A DNA stretch of 46,635 nt, from assembly GCF_009917385.1 (NCBI RefSeq), contig NZ_QWLJ01000039.1:1-46635 (forward strand), given 5' to 3'. Source of the stretch: Roseburia sp. 1XD42-34 (GTDB lineage Bacteria > Bacillota > Bacilli > Bacillales > Amphibacillaceae). Positions 25,398 to 35,146 of this stretch are shown here, piece by piece. The translations under genes and the position numbers were made by a program. The notes under the pieces were generated by a model that saw only the letters and a list, made by a program, of their open reading frames with translations, was not told the DNA's origin and searched no databases. Within the stretch, counting starts at the first letter, position 1. Every line of letters begins with the position of its first letter.

Positions 25398-27442
25398 TAT
25401 CTCTCCCCCATTTCGATTATTAAATTCCCATAATCATCCACTTTAAGTGTTTGGTCTTCATAAATAACGGTAACTGCTGCTTTTTCCTCTACAATGGCAG
25501 GTCCTTGAATAGTTTGATTTATTGGTAGCAGTTCACGCTGGTATACATCCGTTTGAATCCACCCTTTAGGATTTTCAAAATAAACATCTCTCGTTTCTAA
25601 TTTTGCATCTTCTAACGTTGTATTTCGTTGTATCTTTTGGATATTTGGTTTTTTCACCTTTCCAAAAGCAGTGACATGTATATTGACAAATTCCGTTTCT
25701 GTTCCATCTAATCTAAACGTATAGTTATGTTCATGTAACTGATGAAAGCTTTCAATAATTTCTTGTAAATGTTCCTTGGTCCAATCTCCATTAGGAACAG
25801 GAACTTTTACCGTATGTTCTTGTCCTAAATAACGCATATCTACAAAGCGATTAAAAATAACATCCGCTTTAGAAATCCCTTCATTCTTAAATTGTTCATA
25901 TGCTTCTTTTTCTATTTCATGCCACTGTGTCATTATTGCGGATAAATCAAGATCTTCTAATCGTTTAATATAGGTTTTTATATAATCATGACGTAAATCA
26001 CTCATTAACATTCCCCACGCTGAAAACACAGGCGATGCAATCGGGATGACAACTTTTTTCACTCCTAATTCCTTGGCAAGCGCAGGCGCATGCATAGAAC
26101 CACCGCCACCAAAAGCAACTAAAGTAAATTCTTCTGGATGGTGGCCTTTTCGTACGGAGATTAATTTTAGTGCATTTAGCATATTGGAATTAGCTATTCG
26201 AATAATGCCCAATGCTGCTTCTTCCGCAGACATTTGAAGCGGATTTCCTATCTTTTCTTGTATCACTTCTCTTACCATCGATACATCTACATCATAATCA
26301 AAATTTTTTGCCGATAATCTACCAGTTAATACGTTAGCATCTGTCGTGGTCGGATGTGTTCCACCTTGCCCGTAAGATACTGGACCAGGTACAGCTCCCG
26401 CAGATTTAGGTCCAACTTTTAAAGCACCGGCTTCGTCTAACCAAGCAATGGATCCTCCACCATTACCTATTTCCACAATATCTACTACTGGTGTCTTAAT
26501 AGGATAGCCTGCATTACGATCATTTCTTTCAATATAGTAATCTGTGGAAACCTTCACTTCTCCCCCTTCAACTAGGGAACATTTTGCCGTTGTCCCACCG
26601 ATATCAAACCCAATTATGTTTTCTTCTCCAATTAATTTTCCAAGTACCGCCGCACCATAAATTCCTGCAACAGGTCCAGACTCAACCATATTAATGGGAA
26701 CCTTTTTCGCTTCTTGAAATGTCGTGGTCCCGCCATTCGACTGCATAATGAAATTTTGGCTGTTTGTATGATGCGCCGTTAGCTCATTATATAATTTATT
26801 AATATACGTGGTTGCTATTGGCTGAACATATGCATTTAATGCTGTTGTATTCGTCCGCTCATATTCCCGCCATTCTTGACTTACTTCATGCGAAGCTGAT
26901 ACCGCTACATCAGACCATAAGTCTTTAATCAATTGAACGGTTAACTTCTCGTGCTGTGGATTCGCATAAGAGTGTAAATACACGACAGCAATCGCTTCTA
27001 CTTTTTCTCTTTTAAAGAAGTCAACAATTTCCCTTATCTGTTCCGTATGAAGGGGAGTTATTATCTCACCCTTATAGTTAACCCGCTCATCCACCTCTTT
27101 TCTTAGATAACGCTCAATAAATGGTTCTGGCTTTTCATATCGAATATTAAATAAATCAGGACGATTCCCTCGAGCAATTTCTAATATATCCCGAAACCCT
27201 TTTGTCGTGATAAGTCCTGTTTTTGCTCCTTTTCGTTCTGTAAGCGCATTAATAATTACAGTTGTACCATGGATAAATGTGGAGATTGCTTCTTTATCAA
27301 TACCACTTTTTTCAAGTACATCTATGACTCCTTTTTCAAAATTTGGAGGTGTCGTATGACTTTTAGCTACCTTCATTTGTCCATTCTGATCGATGTAAAC
27401 TAAATCCGTAAAGGTACCTCCAATATCAGTTGCAACTCTCAT
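25397..27442 (-). CDS. hyuA: HyuA-family ATP-dependent hydantoinase/oxoprolinase subunit A
   Basis: ATP-binding subunit that activates the ring by phosphorylation before hydrolysis. It has 681 residues. Hydantoinase-A N-terminal domain: MRVATDIGGTFTDLVYIDQN (1-20) with the sugar-kinase-like phosphate loop. A second phosphate-binding block is IIGFDIGGTTAKCSLVEGGE (~276-295), and FGGGGSMHAPALAKELGVKK (~444-463) is typical of the family. The C-terminal domain runs to ~681. The gene starts 30 bases after the XRE-cupin regulator, so regulator-hyuA-hyuB-cupin is one operon. Acetone carboxylase or oxoprolinase roles are possible but less likely here. Confidence 0.92.
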   Translation of the reverse strand: MRVATDIGGTFTDLVYIDQNGQMKVAKSHTTPPNFEKGVIDVLEKSGIDKEAISTFIHGTTVIINALTERKGAKTGLITTKGFRDILEIARGNRPDLFNIRYEKPEPFIERYLRKEVDERVNYKGEIITPLHTEQIREIVDFFKREKVEAIAVVYLHSYANPQHEKLTVQLIKDLWSDVAVSASHEVSQEWREYERTNTTALNAYVQPIATTYINKLYNELTAHHTNSQNFIMQSNGGTTTFQEAKKVPINMVESGPVAGIYGAAVLGKLIGEENIIGFDIGGTTAKCSLVEGGEVKVSTDYYIERNDRNAGYPIKTPVVDIVEIGNGGGSIAWLDEAGALKVGPKSAGAVPGPVSYGQGGTHPTTTDANVLTGRLSAKNFDYDVDVSMVREVIQEKIGNPLQMSAEEAALGIIRIANSNMLNALKLISVRKGHHPEEFTLVAFGGGGSMHAPALAKELGVKKVVIPIASPVFSAWGMLMSDLRHDYIKTYIKRLEDLDLSAIMTQWHEIEKEAYEQFKNEGISKADVIFNRFVDMRYLGQEHTVKVPVPNGDWTKEHLQEIIESFHQLHEHNYTFRLDGTETEFVNIHVTAFGKVKKPNIQKIQRNTTLEDAKLETRDVYFENPKGWIQTDVYQRELLPINQTIQGPAIVEEKAAVTVIYEDQTLKVDDYGNLIIEMGER

Positions 27443-27472
27443 ACTTCTTCCCCTCTCTCGTATTTTTTATAT

Positions 27473-28015
27473 TCAGAATATTACGGGTGTTAAAACACTT
27501 ATTAACGTTGATGACTCTTCAGTAGGGTTTTTCCATTCGTGTACTTTTTCTGAAGGAAAGTGAATCGTATCCCCTTCACTCAAAACATATTCCATTCCTT
27601 CCACCCTAAAAATAACCATTCCTTTTAAAACAAAATAAAATTCTTCTCCAGGATGACTATACTTTTCAATGAATGGTTGTTTAGGAGGTAATGTTACCAG
27701 CATCGGTTCCAATTTTCTTTCTGGAAATTTCCCCGCTAGGCGGACATGCTTTACACCTGAGCCTTCCATTGTGAACGGTTTTTGCTCCTCTTTATGTAAC
27801 GCATAATTATGATTTTCAATCTCTTGAAAAAATGATGCTATGTTTATTTGAAAAGCGTCAGATATTTTCTTTAATGAAGTAATAGCTAGGGATGAAGAAC
27901 CTCGTTCAATTTGAGACAAAAAGCTTACGGAAAGTCCTGTTACTTCACTTAAGTCTTTTAATGTCATTTCTTTCTCTAATCGTAATTTTTTTATTTTCTT
28001 ATGAAAATTATCCAT
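27473..28015 (-). CDS. XRE-type regulator with C-terminal cupin
   Basis: 180 residues: an N-terminal helix-turn-helix (~5-60, LEKEMTLKDLSEVTGLSVSF and LSQIERGSSSLAI) and a C-terminal cupin_2 domain (~105-178, PFIEKYSHPGEEFYFVLKGM and GDTIHFPSEKVHEWKN). This design (as in PuuR) senses a small molecule in the cupin and controls an adjacent catabolic operon. It heads the hyuAB-cupin transcript and probably regulates it. Confidence 0.9.
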   Translation of the reverse strand: MDNFHKKIKKLRLEKEMTLKDLSEVTGLSVSFLSQIERGSSSLAITSLKKISDAFQINIASFFQEIENHNYALHKEEQKPFTMEGSGVKHVRLAGKFPERKLEPMLVTLPPKQPFIEKYSHPGEEFYFVLKGMVIFRVEGMEYVLSEGDTIHFPSEKVHEWKNPTEESSTLISVLTPVIF

Positions 28016-28551
28016 ACGTTATCTCCTTTCTTTACAATAAAATGGAATTTTTCCACCTTTACTTTGTTTTTTATAATATTAACATAATTTTTATACAATT
28101 AAAATAAGAATCTTTTAATTCAGAATTCACAACAGGAATTTTTCATCCCCATGAAAAAGTTACTAGCAAATATTATTGCTTTCATCCATCGCTAAGCATA
28201 TTTCTTTATACCGTATACCAAACATCTTCCTACTTTAGATAAGCAAGTGAAAAACTGGTCATAATGATTTAACATTATGACCAGTTTTATAATTCAGAAT
28301 TACTTACGTTAGAGGGTATATCAAGAAATAATGGTTTTAGATTAGAGCTATCAGGAAAAATTTCACTACCCAGCCCACGTTATTCAATTTAAACGAGGTT
28401 TTCATTTACGTTTGAAGCATCATTCACTTACCAATAAGCAATGATTCATTCAGCGTTTAGTGACACGAAGCAATGTCAAATGCTTTCGCTTCTATGTGAT
28501 AATAAGATCTTCATAAAACAGACACCCTTACCATTAAGTTCTTTTAACAGA
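28016..28551. other. Spacer between hydantoinase operon and carbamate kinase gene
   Basis: About 540 bases without a gene. It must carry the promoter of the XRE-cupin/hyuAB operon (28016-28250) and holds the strong hairpin at 28251-28288. The part from 28300 to 28551 shows nothing recognisable. Confidence 0.5.
28251..28288 (-). terminator. Strong hairpin terminator of the FdrA-carbamate kinase operon
   Basis: Perfect 16-bp stem AAAACTGGTCATAATG (28251-28266) / CATTATGACCAGTTTT (28273-28288), 6-base loop. On the minus strand the right arm runs into a stretch of five T. It lies about 260 bases past the carbamate kinase stop and separates the two minus-strand operons. Confidence 0.8.
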
Positions 28552-29487
28552 TTAGCTATATATCGTAGTACCTGTTTTACCTAAAATCGCTTCCTTAGCT
28601 TTATTTAATGAGGTGATGATTGCTTTTCTTCCTGAGCGCCCCTGCACAAATTGAATAGCAGCCTGAACTTTAGGAAGCATACTGCCAGGTGCGAACTGTC
28701 CTTCAGCAATATATTTCTTTGCTTCAGTAATTGTCATTTGTTCAAGATCTTGTTGATTGGGCTTTCCGTAATGGATTGCTATTTTTTCGACAGCGGTAAG
28801 AATAAAAAGAAAATCAACATCTAATTCATTTGCTAGACACTGACTAGCCAAATCTTTGTCAATTACAGCATCTACTCCTTCTAGAGCACTTGCTTCCTTC
28901 TCCATCACGGGGATACCACCACCGCCTATGGTAATCACAATATGTCCAGCATCTACTAAATTAGCGATAACTTCTTTTTCCACTACTTTAATTGGCAGAG
29001 GAGAAGGAATTACTTTGCGATATCCTCTCCCAGCATCTTCCACATAAACATCATTTGTTTCTTTCATTAATTTTTCTGCTTCATGCTTTGATAAAAATGA
29101 TCCTATTGGTTTAGTAGGATTTTTAAAAGCCGGATCATCCTTATCGACTACCACTTGGCTAATAATGGTGGATACAGATTTATGAATGGATCGATTAAAT
29201 AATTCTTCTCGTATCGCATTTTGTAAATGATAGCCAATATACCCTTGACTCATCGCTCCGCACTCTGCAAACGGCATTTTTGGAATGTTCGTATTTTTTT
29301 TGGAAGCATAATCAAATGCTATATGAATTGCTCCTACTTGCGGCCCATTCCCATGAGCAATAATTACATGATGCCCTTGCTCAATCATATCCGCAATGGG
29401 CTTAGCAGATTCTCGTACGAGCTCAAGCTGCTCTTTTGGGTTATTACCAAGTGCATTACCTCCAAGAGCGATTAACACTTTACCCAT
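28552..29487 (-). CDS. allK: Carbamate kinase of the FdrA cluster (AllK/YbcF-like)
   Basis: Makes ATP from the carbamoyl phosphate released by the FdrA complex. The frame opens at 29592, but GGGAGGGCGGCAACAATG puts the start at 29487, overlapping the DUF1116 stop by eight bases; product 311 residues. Motifs: LIALGGNALG (~4-13), AHGNGPQVGA (~48-57), GAMSQGYIGYHLQNA (~83-97), TIGGGGIPV (~197) and APGSMLPKVQAAI (~275). Distinct from arcC at 11596; within an allFGH-type string it corresponds to E. coli AllK. Last gene of the operon. Confidence 0.93.
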   Translation of the reverse strand: MGKVLIALGGNALGNNPKEQLELVRESAKPIADMIEQGHHVIIAHGNGPQVGAIHIAFDYASKKNTNIPKMPFAECGAMSQGYIGYHLQNAIREELFNRSIHKSVSTIISQVVVDKDDPAFKNPTKPIGSFLSKHEAEKLMKETNDVYVEDAGRGYRKVIPSPLPIKVVEKEVIANLVDAGHIVITIGGGGIPVMEKEASALEGVDAVIDKDLASQCLANELDVDFLFILTAVEKIAIHYGKPNQQDLEQMTITEAKKYIAEGQFAPGSMLPKVQAAIQFVQGRSGRKAIITSLNKAKEAILGKTGTTIYS

Positions 29488-30913
29488 TGTTGCCGCCCTC
29501 CCCGTATACTTCATAAAAACGCATGAATCCTTTTTCAAAACATGCTTTTGGTGGGTGAACAATACCTGCGCCAATTTGACCAACACCGGCAATTTTACTA
29601 GCCATTCCAGTATTAATAACAGGTAAAATTCCTGACTCGATGACTTTTAATACGTCTATTCCAAATGCAGTACCACGAAAATCTAGAGTTGGAATGGAAA
29701 AATTACTATTTTCGCTAACTGTAATATCGTACATTTGTTCGCTGTAATGAATGGCATCTGCTACTTGACCACCAACAAATTGGACAATTGCTGGAGATCC
29801 ACCCATTGCAAAACCACCAATTCCCATCGTTTCTGTAATGGCACTATCGCCAAGATCACGTGCAGCATCGTCTTCTGAGAAACCAGGGAAAAATAGTCCC
29901 TTGACAAAATTAGCTGGTGCAGTGAACCATTCTTTTTCCCCAAGCCCGCTAATGCGAATGCCAAACTCTACACCATTTCTCGCCATCGTAGTGACAACTG
30001 TAGAATAAGGCACCCCATGACCTGCATCTAAAGAAGCTTTACAAGCCGGCATAGAAAGGTTTAAATAGTAATGTTCATTATCCTTAATAAATTGCATCAC
30101 TTCACGCAATTGTTCTGTATCTAAATCCGTTTGTAAAAAGTAATCAGCAATTTCACGATAAAAAAGACTGGTAGAAGCTTTATTACGATTATGACATTCA
30201 TCGCCCATATGCAATGCTTGGGCGGTTATGGATTTAAGATCAATTCCATTGCTTAATGCCAATGCTTTTTTCAATGCTTTTGCATAAACGTCTCTAATCC
30301 ATTTCAAGCGCTGAATAACATCCTCAGAAAAAGCACCAAATCGTAGCACTTTTCCTAAACCTTCGTTTACTGTACAATATGCTTTATTTCCATGAGTTCT
30401 GTTTTCAACAACATGGACTGGCATAGAAGGGGATACAATACCTGCCATAGGTCCTACAGTTGAATGCTCATGACATGGAGCAAATTCAATTTCACCGTTT
30501 GCAACTAAAGCCTTTGCCTCTTCCTCATTATTCGCTAATCCTTCGTAAATTAGTGCTCCGATTATGGCTCCTTGAACTGGACCAGCCATATTTTCCCATG
30601 CAATTGGAGGGCCAGCATGAAGAATCATGTTGCTATGCATTCCTGGAATCACGTTTTTAGCTAGATCAATATCTACTAAAAATGGATGTGCTGCTTTTAT
30701 TCGAGAGATCGCTTCTTTATTCGCATTATCTATTCTTTCATTGTCTTGGAAACAGTCTAATGCGTTAATTAATTCTATATTTCCTCCGGCAGGCGGTTGC
30801 CAATCAAATTGAATTGCTTCTGTTCCTTGTAAATCCAAATCATCTTTAAATGTTGACGTACCAATATTAATAACATGCAACTTTTCGTTAAATAGATCTG
30901 GAAAATTACTCAT
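29480..30913 (-). CDS. allG: DUF1116 protein, AllG-type carbamoyltransferase subunit
   Basis: 477 residues of the YlbE/DUF1116 family. In E. coli, AllF (FdrA), AllG (YlbE) and AllH (YlbF) together form the oxamate carbamoyltransferase that splits oxalurate to oxamate and carbamoyl phosphate. Conserved-looking blocks are HEHSTVGPMAGIVSPSMPVH (~166-185), LHMGDECHNRNKAS (~247-260) and GIGGFAMGGSPAIVQFVGGQ (~369-388). ATG follows the fdrA stop almost directly; an AAGGAGG lies in the fdrA end. The carbamoyl acceptor in this organism may differ from oxamate. Confidence 0.88.
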   Translation of the reverse strand: MSNFPDLFNEKLHVINIGTSTFKDDLDLQGTEAIQFDWQPPAGGNIELINALDCFQDNERIDNANKEAISRIKAAHPFLVDIDLAKNVIPGMHSNMILHAGPPIAWENMAGPVQGAIIGALIYEGLANNEEEAKALVANGEIEFAPCHEHSTVGPMAGIVSPSMPVHVVENRTHGNKAYCTVNEGLGKVLRFGAFSEDVIQRLKWIRDVYAKALKKALALSNGIDLKSITAQALHMGDECHNRNKASTSLFYREIADYFLQTDLDTEQLREVMQFIKDNEHYYLNLSMPACKASLDAGHGVPYSTVVTTMARNGVEFGIRISGLGEKEWFTAPANFVKGLFFPGFSEDDAARDLGDSAITETMGIGGFAMGGSPAIVQFVGGQVADAIHYSEQMYDITVSENSNFSIPTLDFRGTAFGIDVLKVIESGILPVINTGMASKIAGVGQIGAGIVHPPKACFEKGFMRFYEVYGEGGNNG

Positions 30914-30914
30914 A

Positions 30915-32471
30915 TTAAATTACCTCCTTAACAAGCATGGTTGCAATTTTAGTTGCCATCGCATTACTGTCAGCTACATAAACACCCATAGCTTTGAGTT
31001 TCTTTTCTTGTTGTTGATAGTCTTGCTTATCCTTGGAAGTTCCACATATATATGCAACAACTGGTAAATGCCTTCCAGCTTGTGTAGCAATTTGTTTAGC
31101 TTCTTGAAGTGCATCTAGACTGACCCCAACCGGATCTTCATGTGAACCAAATCCCAATTCAAAGTCTAGTAACAATACGGCTGTTTCAGGGTCTTTAGCC
31201 TCTGCAACAATTCGCTCATTTCTTAAGCTTGGATCAATCATTGGGTGTGGTTTGCCTTTCGTAAAATCATCATCACCTAAATCAAGTAAAGTATGACCTG
31301 TACTCGTATGAACATCATCTAACTTTTCTGCTTGTTTTTTGGCAACATTACTTTTTACTTTTAATCCAGCATCACGCATGAGTGATAATGCTTCTGAAGT
31401 TAAAGTACCACCACAGAAAAGCCCTCTAATATATTGTTGTGAATCTGCTATATTTTTCTGTTCTGTTTTCGCCCAATTAGTAGCTGTCTCATCAACTTCT
31501 GAATCGATCTTGTTTTCCGGATCAATACATGTAACCGCTTGACGTGCAGCATCAATTAAAGTTGGAGAAAATATAGCCCCAGCCTCTTCCACTTCATGTG
31601 CATCACCATCTAAGAAACAGACAACTACCGGCTTTTTACATTTTTTAACTTCAGCTAGAATTTTTTCCTGAACTTTTGGAGCTGGTGGCTTAGAAATTAA
31701 TGTGATTACTTTTGTTTTTTCATCAGCTTCTAACGCTTTAAGTCCTTGAAGCATCATGATTCCGCCAATCTCCTCATGAAGATCACGGCCTCCTGTTCCA
31801 ATTGCTTGTGTAATCCCATAGCCAAGCTTGTCTATTTGCACCGTGACTTCTTGTAATCCTGTACCTGAAGCAGCTACAAGGCCTATTTCTCCATCACTCA
31901 CCTTATTTGCAAAACATAAACCAGTATGATTAATAATTGCTGTTCCACAGTCAGGCCCCATGACAAATAAACCTTTTTCTCTGCCTAATTCTTTTAGTGA
32001 TCTTTCATCCTCGATCGAAACATTGTCACTAAAAAGCATGACATGCATTCCTTGCTTTAATACTTGTCTAGCCTCTCGCGCAGCATACTCACCTGGGACG
32101 GATATAATCGCCATATTCGCTTCTGGCATTGCATTTAAAGCTGCATGAATAGTTTTAACTGGTTGGTTACCGCCTTTTTCTTTTTTAGATTTTTTTGCTG
32201 TTAATTCTGTTTCAATGAGTCCAATAACTTCTTTTACTCGTTCCCCGGAATCCGCTTTTACAGCGACAGCGATAATGAGGTCATTTTCTGTTGCAGTCTG
32301 TACTTCTTCTGTTATTAAACCAATATTACTTAATAAATCTTTATTCATTTGTGTAGCCATGGAAACAACCGCTTGCTTGACACCATCATGTTGTTTGATT
32401 TTTCCAGATAAAGACATTAGCGTAACAGAATCATGGTACGCATTTGGTACTACTTTTACAATTGAAGCCAT
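30915..32471 (-). CDS. fdrA: FdrA-family protein, AllF-type carbamoyltransferase subunit
   Basis: 518 residues built like succinyl-CoA synthetase alpha plus a ligase-CoA domain. The N-terminal part carries the family start (VKVVPNAYHDSVTLMSLSGK, ~5-24). The middle has VMGPDCGTAIINHTGL (~170-185) and VAASGTGLQEV (~199-209). The C-terminal domain has GLFCGGTLTSEALSLM (~353-368) and LLLDFELGFGSHEDPVG (~437-453). In E. coli this is subunit AllF of oxamate carbamoyltransferase; no acyl-CoA activity is implied. ATG behind GGAGGAAGTTGGA. About 170 bases with a small hairpin separate it from the upstream DUF2877 gene. Confidence 0.92.
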   Translation of the reverse strand: MASIVKVVPNAYHDSVTLMSLSGKIKQHDGVKQAVVSMATQMNKDLLSNIGLITEEVQTATENDLIIAVAVKADSGERVKEVIGLIETELTAKKSKKEKGGNQPVKTIHAALNAMPEANMAIISVPGEYAAREARQVLKQGMHVMLFSDNVSIEDERSLKELGREKGLFVMGPDCGTAIINHTGLCFANKVSDGEIGLVAASGTGLQEVTVQIDKLGYGITQAIGTGGRDLHEEIGGIMMLQGLKALEADEKTKVITLISKPPAPKVQEKILAEVKKCKKPVVVCFLDGDAHEVEEAGAIFSPTLIDAARQAVTCIDPENKIDSEVDETATNWAKTEQKNIADSQQYIRGLFCGGTLTSEALSLMRDAGLKVKSNVAKKQAEKLDDVHTSTGHTLLDLGDDDFTKGKPHPMIDPSLRNERIVAEAKDPETAVLLLDFELGFGSHEDPVGVSLDALQEAKQIATQAGRHLPVVAYICGTSKDKQDYQQQEKKLKAMGVYVADSNAMATKIATMLVKEVI

Positions 32472-32592
32472 TCCAACTTCCTCCTTTATAAATGAAAGTG
32501 AAAAATCCGTTAATCGATATTTGGTTTGAATGAACGATTTTCGTTCCTATTGTTTTTTTACATGGTAGTGTGATCTGCCATTTACAAATTAC

Positions 32593-32613
32593 AAGGAAAA
32601 GCATGTTTTCCTT
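32593..32613 (-). other. Small hairpin between the DUF2877 gene and fdrA
   Basis: Perfect 8-bp stem AAGGAAAA (32593-32600) / TTTTCCTT (32606-32613), loop GCATG, in the 170-base gap inside the operon. It may be a processing or attenuation site; no T-run follows. Confidence 0.35.
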
Positions 32614-32641
32614 ACAGCCAGAAATGGTACAAACTTAACCT

Positions 32642-33574
32642 CTAATCTGCAAGCAAATTTCGCTGTTTTAATAATTGTCGGTATGCAAAGCTGACACCAA
32701 TTAACATATCAGTACCAGAAGTAGAACCAATCGATAAAACTTGCTGTAATGAGTTGGTTGGATGATGGGGGATACACTCAAGCAAGTCGAGTAAAGCATC
32801 ATTAACATAACCGAAACAGCAATTTTCTAACATAAAATAACTAACATCTGTTGTTCTTCTTTTTAAACTGGCAAATTCAACATTTCCTTGGCTCATAAAA
32901 TCCTGATATAAAGAAAAACCGAAGTAATGCCATGTTGCCAGTAAACCAGTAAGAAAATCGTCGCCTGATGGCGTTAATCCAACCCCCAATCCCGCAAAAC
33001 GATACATAAATTCTTTTAGTTGTCGTTTTCTTATTTCTTCTGTAATGGTTTTAAAACCCTTAACAAAAGGTTGAAAATAAATAGTATCGATGCTGCTTTC
33101 ACTTACCCCTTCATCTCGCCCAATCACATACTTCCAGGCAGATAACAGTCCACCGTCTCGACCATTTGCCTCGATAAATGCATCTATATAGGCTAAATGT
33201 GACTCTGATAAAGCTGGTTTCACTTGGGAAAGGGGAGAAAGCTCCCTTTCCCAGCGTTCTGAAAACATATAGCTCCATTGCCAGTCTTTTATTTGTATCG
33301 CTTTTTCACCAACTTTAACGACTGGATTACTAGGTTTTATAGATGAACACATAGCATTAAAGCCGAATTCATCTGTTGTTTTCATCATTTTTGGTGATTG
33401 AACGATTCGGTCTTTTGCTAGAGAAAAAAGCATGCTGTCATCATGGGAAATAAAATTGATCACCTTGTCAAAAATACTGTGAACTATTCCAATTTGTTCA
33501 CCCGTTTTGAATCGGTTGAACCAATCAAGTAAATGCTTATCCAATACATGAATTAGGCAAAGTTTATTTTTCAT
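32642..33574 (-). CDS. allH: DUF2877 protein, AllH-type carbamoyltransferase subunit
   Basis: 310 residues. DUF2877 signatures are GLGVGLTPSGDDFLTGLLAT (~192-211) and SIGSTSGTDMLIGVSFAY (~281-298). E. coli AllH (YlbF), the third component of oxamate carbamoyltransferase, belongs to this family. It starts 13 bases after the preceding permease stop, with only a weak ribosome binding site, so coupled translation is likely. Present with FdrA and DUF1116, it completes the three-part enzyme. Confidence 0.88.
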   Translation of the reverse strand: MKNKLCLIHVLDKHLLDWFNRFKTGEQIGIVHSIFDKVINFISHDDSMLFSLAKDRIVQSPKMMKTTDEFGFNAMCSSIKPSNPVVKVGEKAIQIKDWQWSYMFSERWERELSPLSQVKPALSESHLAYIDAFIEANGRDGGLLSAWKYVIGRDEGVSESSIDTIYFQPFVKGFKTITEEIRKRQLKEFMYRFAGLGVGLTPSGDDFLTGLLATWHYFGFSLYQDFMSQGNVEFASLKRRTTDVSYFMLENCCFGYVNDALLDLLECIPHHPTNSLQQVLSIGSTSGTDMLIGVSFAYRQLLKQRNLLAD

Positions 33575-33589
33575 ACAATCACCAATTGA

Positions 33590-35128
33590 TTATGACTTAA
33601 GCTCCTTTAATTCATCTTTATCACGGTAGAAGTAAAAGGCTAATAAAGTGATTCCCATTGCAAGGTAACCTAATGCACCAGTTTGACCTGCACCAAAGCC
33701 GATTTCGGGAGCATGAATCAAACCAACAAAGGATAGAGCTGCAGCTACAAAGCTATATATAGCAGCAAGCTTATACTTTTTGTCAATTAAAAATATGACG
33801 ATTGTAATTAACATCATCGATACGAGAATATCAGAAGACCCTAGAGTATCCCAGCCGACATATTTAATACCGTTGTTGGCAAGTACATCAAAACCGATTG
33901 TCGCTGCATCCGTACCTGCTGCGGCTAAAGCATTGTCAACCTGTTGAATAATATAACTTGCTACAAATGGGGTTAATCCTAAGAACATTGCGGGCATATG
34001 TTCCACTTTTGCTGTACTGTAAGCTTGCGTACCAATCGTCATCGTAATATATACGAGGATTGGAAGTAGAGCAACTAACGGAATGATGGACATCATTAAT
34101 GGCAGTAACCCGATAAAGGAAATAATGATAACTCCTACACCCGTCGCCATTGAATAACCTACACGGGCGCCGGCCTTTTTCCAACCTGGATGACCGATAT
34201 AAATAATGGTTGGAAAAACACTTCCAAGTGCTGCCCCAAAAAGGGTTAATACCCCAGGAACAAGCAGTGATAAAGTTGTAGGGTATTTATCTCCACCAAC
34301 TTCAGCACTCTCAATATTATCCAAACTTTCAAGAAAGTCATAAATTGCTAAAGGTATAGCTGCAGCTAAAAACGGTGATAAATAAGCAAAGCCTTCAGCT
34401 AAATGTCCGAGTGCAAAGCTAGGATATGCAAGAGAGAAGCCACTAGCAGCCTCTTTCACAGCGGCTACATCCATGTACCCAGTTACCCAGGCAAGAATCA
34501 TCCCAATTAATATCGCTAATAGTCCAGCTGGAATATTACCAGGTAATTTTTTATGGGCTAACCATCCAGCAAGAACGATGACTAATGTTATCAGTCCAAT
34601 ATAAGGAGTAGTAAAGATTTCGCCCATTGGATTCATCGCAATATACGTTAAGGCGATACCAGCTAAAGAACCTAATAAAGCACTACGTGGAATATATTTT
34701 TGAATATAAGGGCCGACAAAAGCACCTAATGTCATGATAATTCCTTGAACTAGATTCCAAGCAATACCTACTGACCAAGCTAATACCCAATCTTGGGTAT
34801 TAGCATATACCGGTAACATAACAGCAAACGATACTACAAAATAATGTGGTACACTTAACCCATATGGCAGTGCAGTAACATCATCACGGTTTTCTCTTAA
34901 TGACTTACGTCTAGCCTGGATAGCGAAAAAGATTCCACCAATTCCAATAGTAAGTGCAGCTGCCGGAACGATATGTCCATATACAATATCTCTCGGCATG
35001 TTAATGGCAACAAGGAGTCCAATGGCAGCAAGAAAGTTTGTTAACACATTACTAAACAATCCGAAAAATCCATTAATGTCTCCTTTTACAAACCATGGTG
35101 TTCCAAGAATTTGTTTAGAGTTACTCAT
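33590..35128 (-). CDS. NCS2-family nucleobase/ureide permease (second copy)
   Basis: 512 residues and 12-14 membrane segments, related to xanthine/uracil and AzgA-type permeases. Recognisable pieces: ALPYGLSVPHYFVVSFAVML (~86-105), SALLGSLAGIALTYIAMNPM (~148-167) and IYDFLESLDNIESAEVGGD (~262-280), the last being the substrate-site Glu region of NCS2 proteins. It is a clear paralogue of the permease at 35821. The pair probably imports the ring compound degraded by this cluster, perhaps with different affinities or substrates. Confidence 0.88.
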   Translation of the reverse strand: MSNSKQILGTPWFVKGDINGFFGLFSNVLTNFLAAIGLLVAINMPRDIVYGHIVPAAALTIGIGGIFFAIQARRKSLRENRDDVTALPYGLSVPHYFVVSFAVMLPVYANTQDWVLAWSVGIAWNLVQGIIMTLGAFVGPYIQKYIPRSALLGSLAGIALTYIAMNPMGEIFTTPYIGLITLVIVLAGWLAHKKLPGNIPAGLLAILIGMILAWVTGYMDVAAVKEAASGFSLAYPSFALGHLAEGFAYLSPFLAAAIPLAIYDFLESLDNIESAEVGGDKYPTTLSLLVPGVLTLFGAALGSVFPTIIYIGHPGWKKAGARVGYSMATGVGVIIISFIGLLPLMMSIIPLVALLPILVYITMTIGTQAYSTAKVEHMPAMFLGLTPFVASYIIQQVDNALAAAGTDAATIGFDVLANNGIKYVGWDTLGSSDILVSMMLITIVIFLIDKKYKLAAIYSFVAAALSFVGLIHAPEIGFGAGQTGALGYLAMGITLLAFYFYRDKDELKELKS

Positions 35129-35146
35129 ATTTTCTTCTCCTTTCTG

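Noticed and set aside
28552..29592. Longer, 346-residue version of the carbamate kinase
   Set aside because: The extra 35 residues would lie inside the DUF1116 coding region in another frame and lack a ribosome binding site; the ATG at 29487 has a strong one and starts with the family's normal N-terminus.
30915..32471. FdrA as a succinyl-CoA synthetase alpha/beta fusion
   Set aside because: The fold is related, but the DUF1116, DUF2877 and carbamate kinase neighbours and the FdrA-specific N-terminus place it with the carbamoyltransferase.
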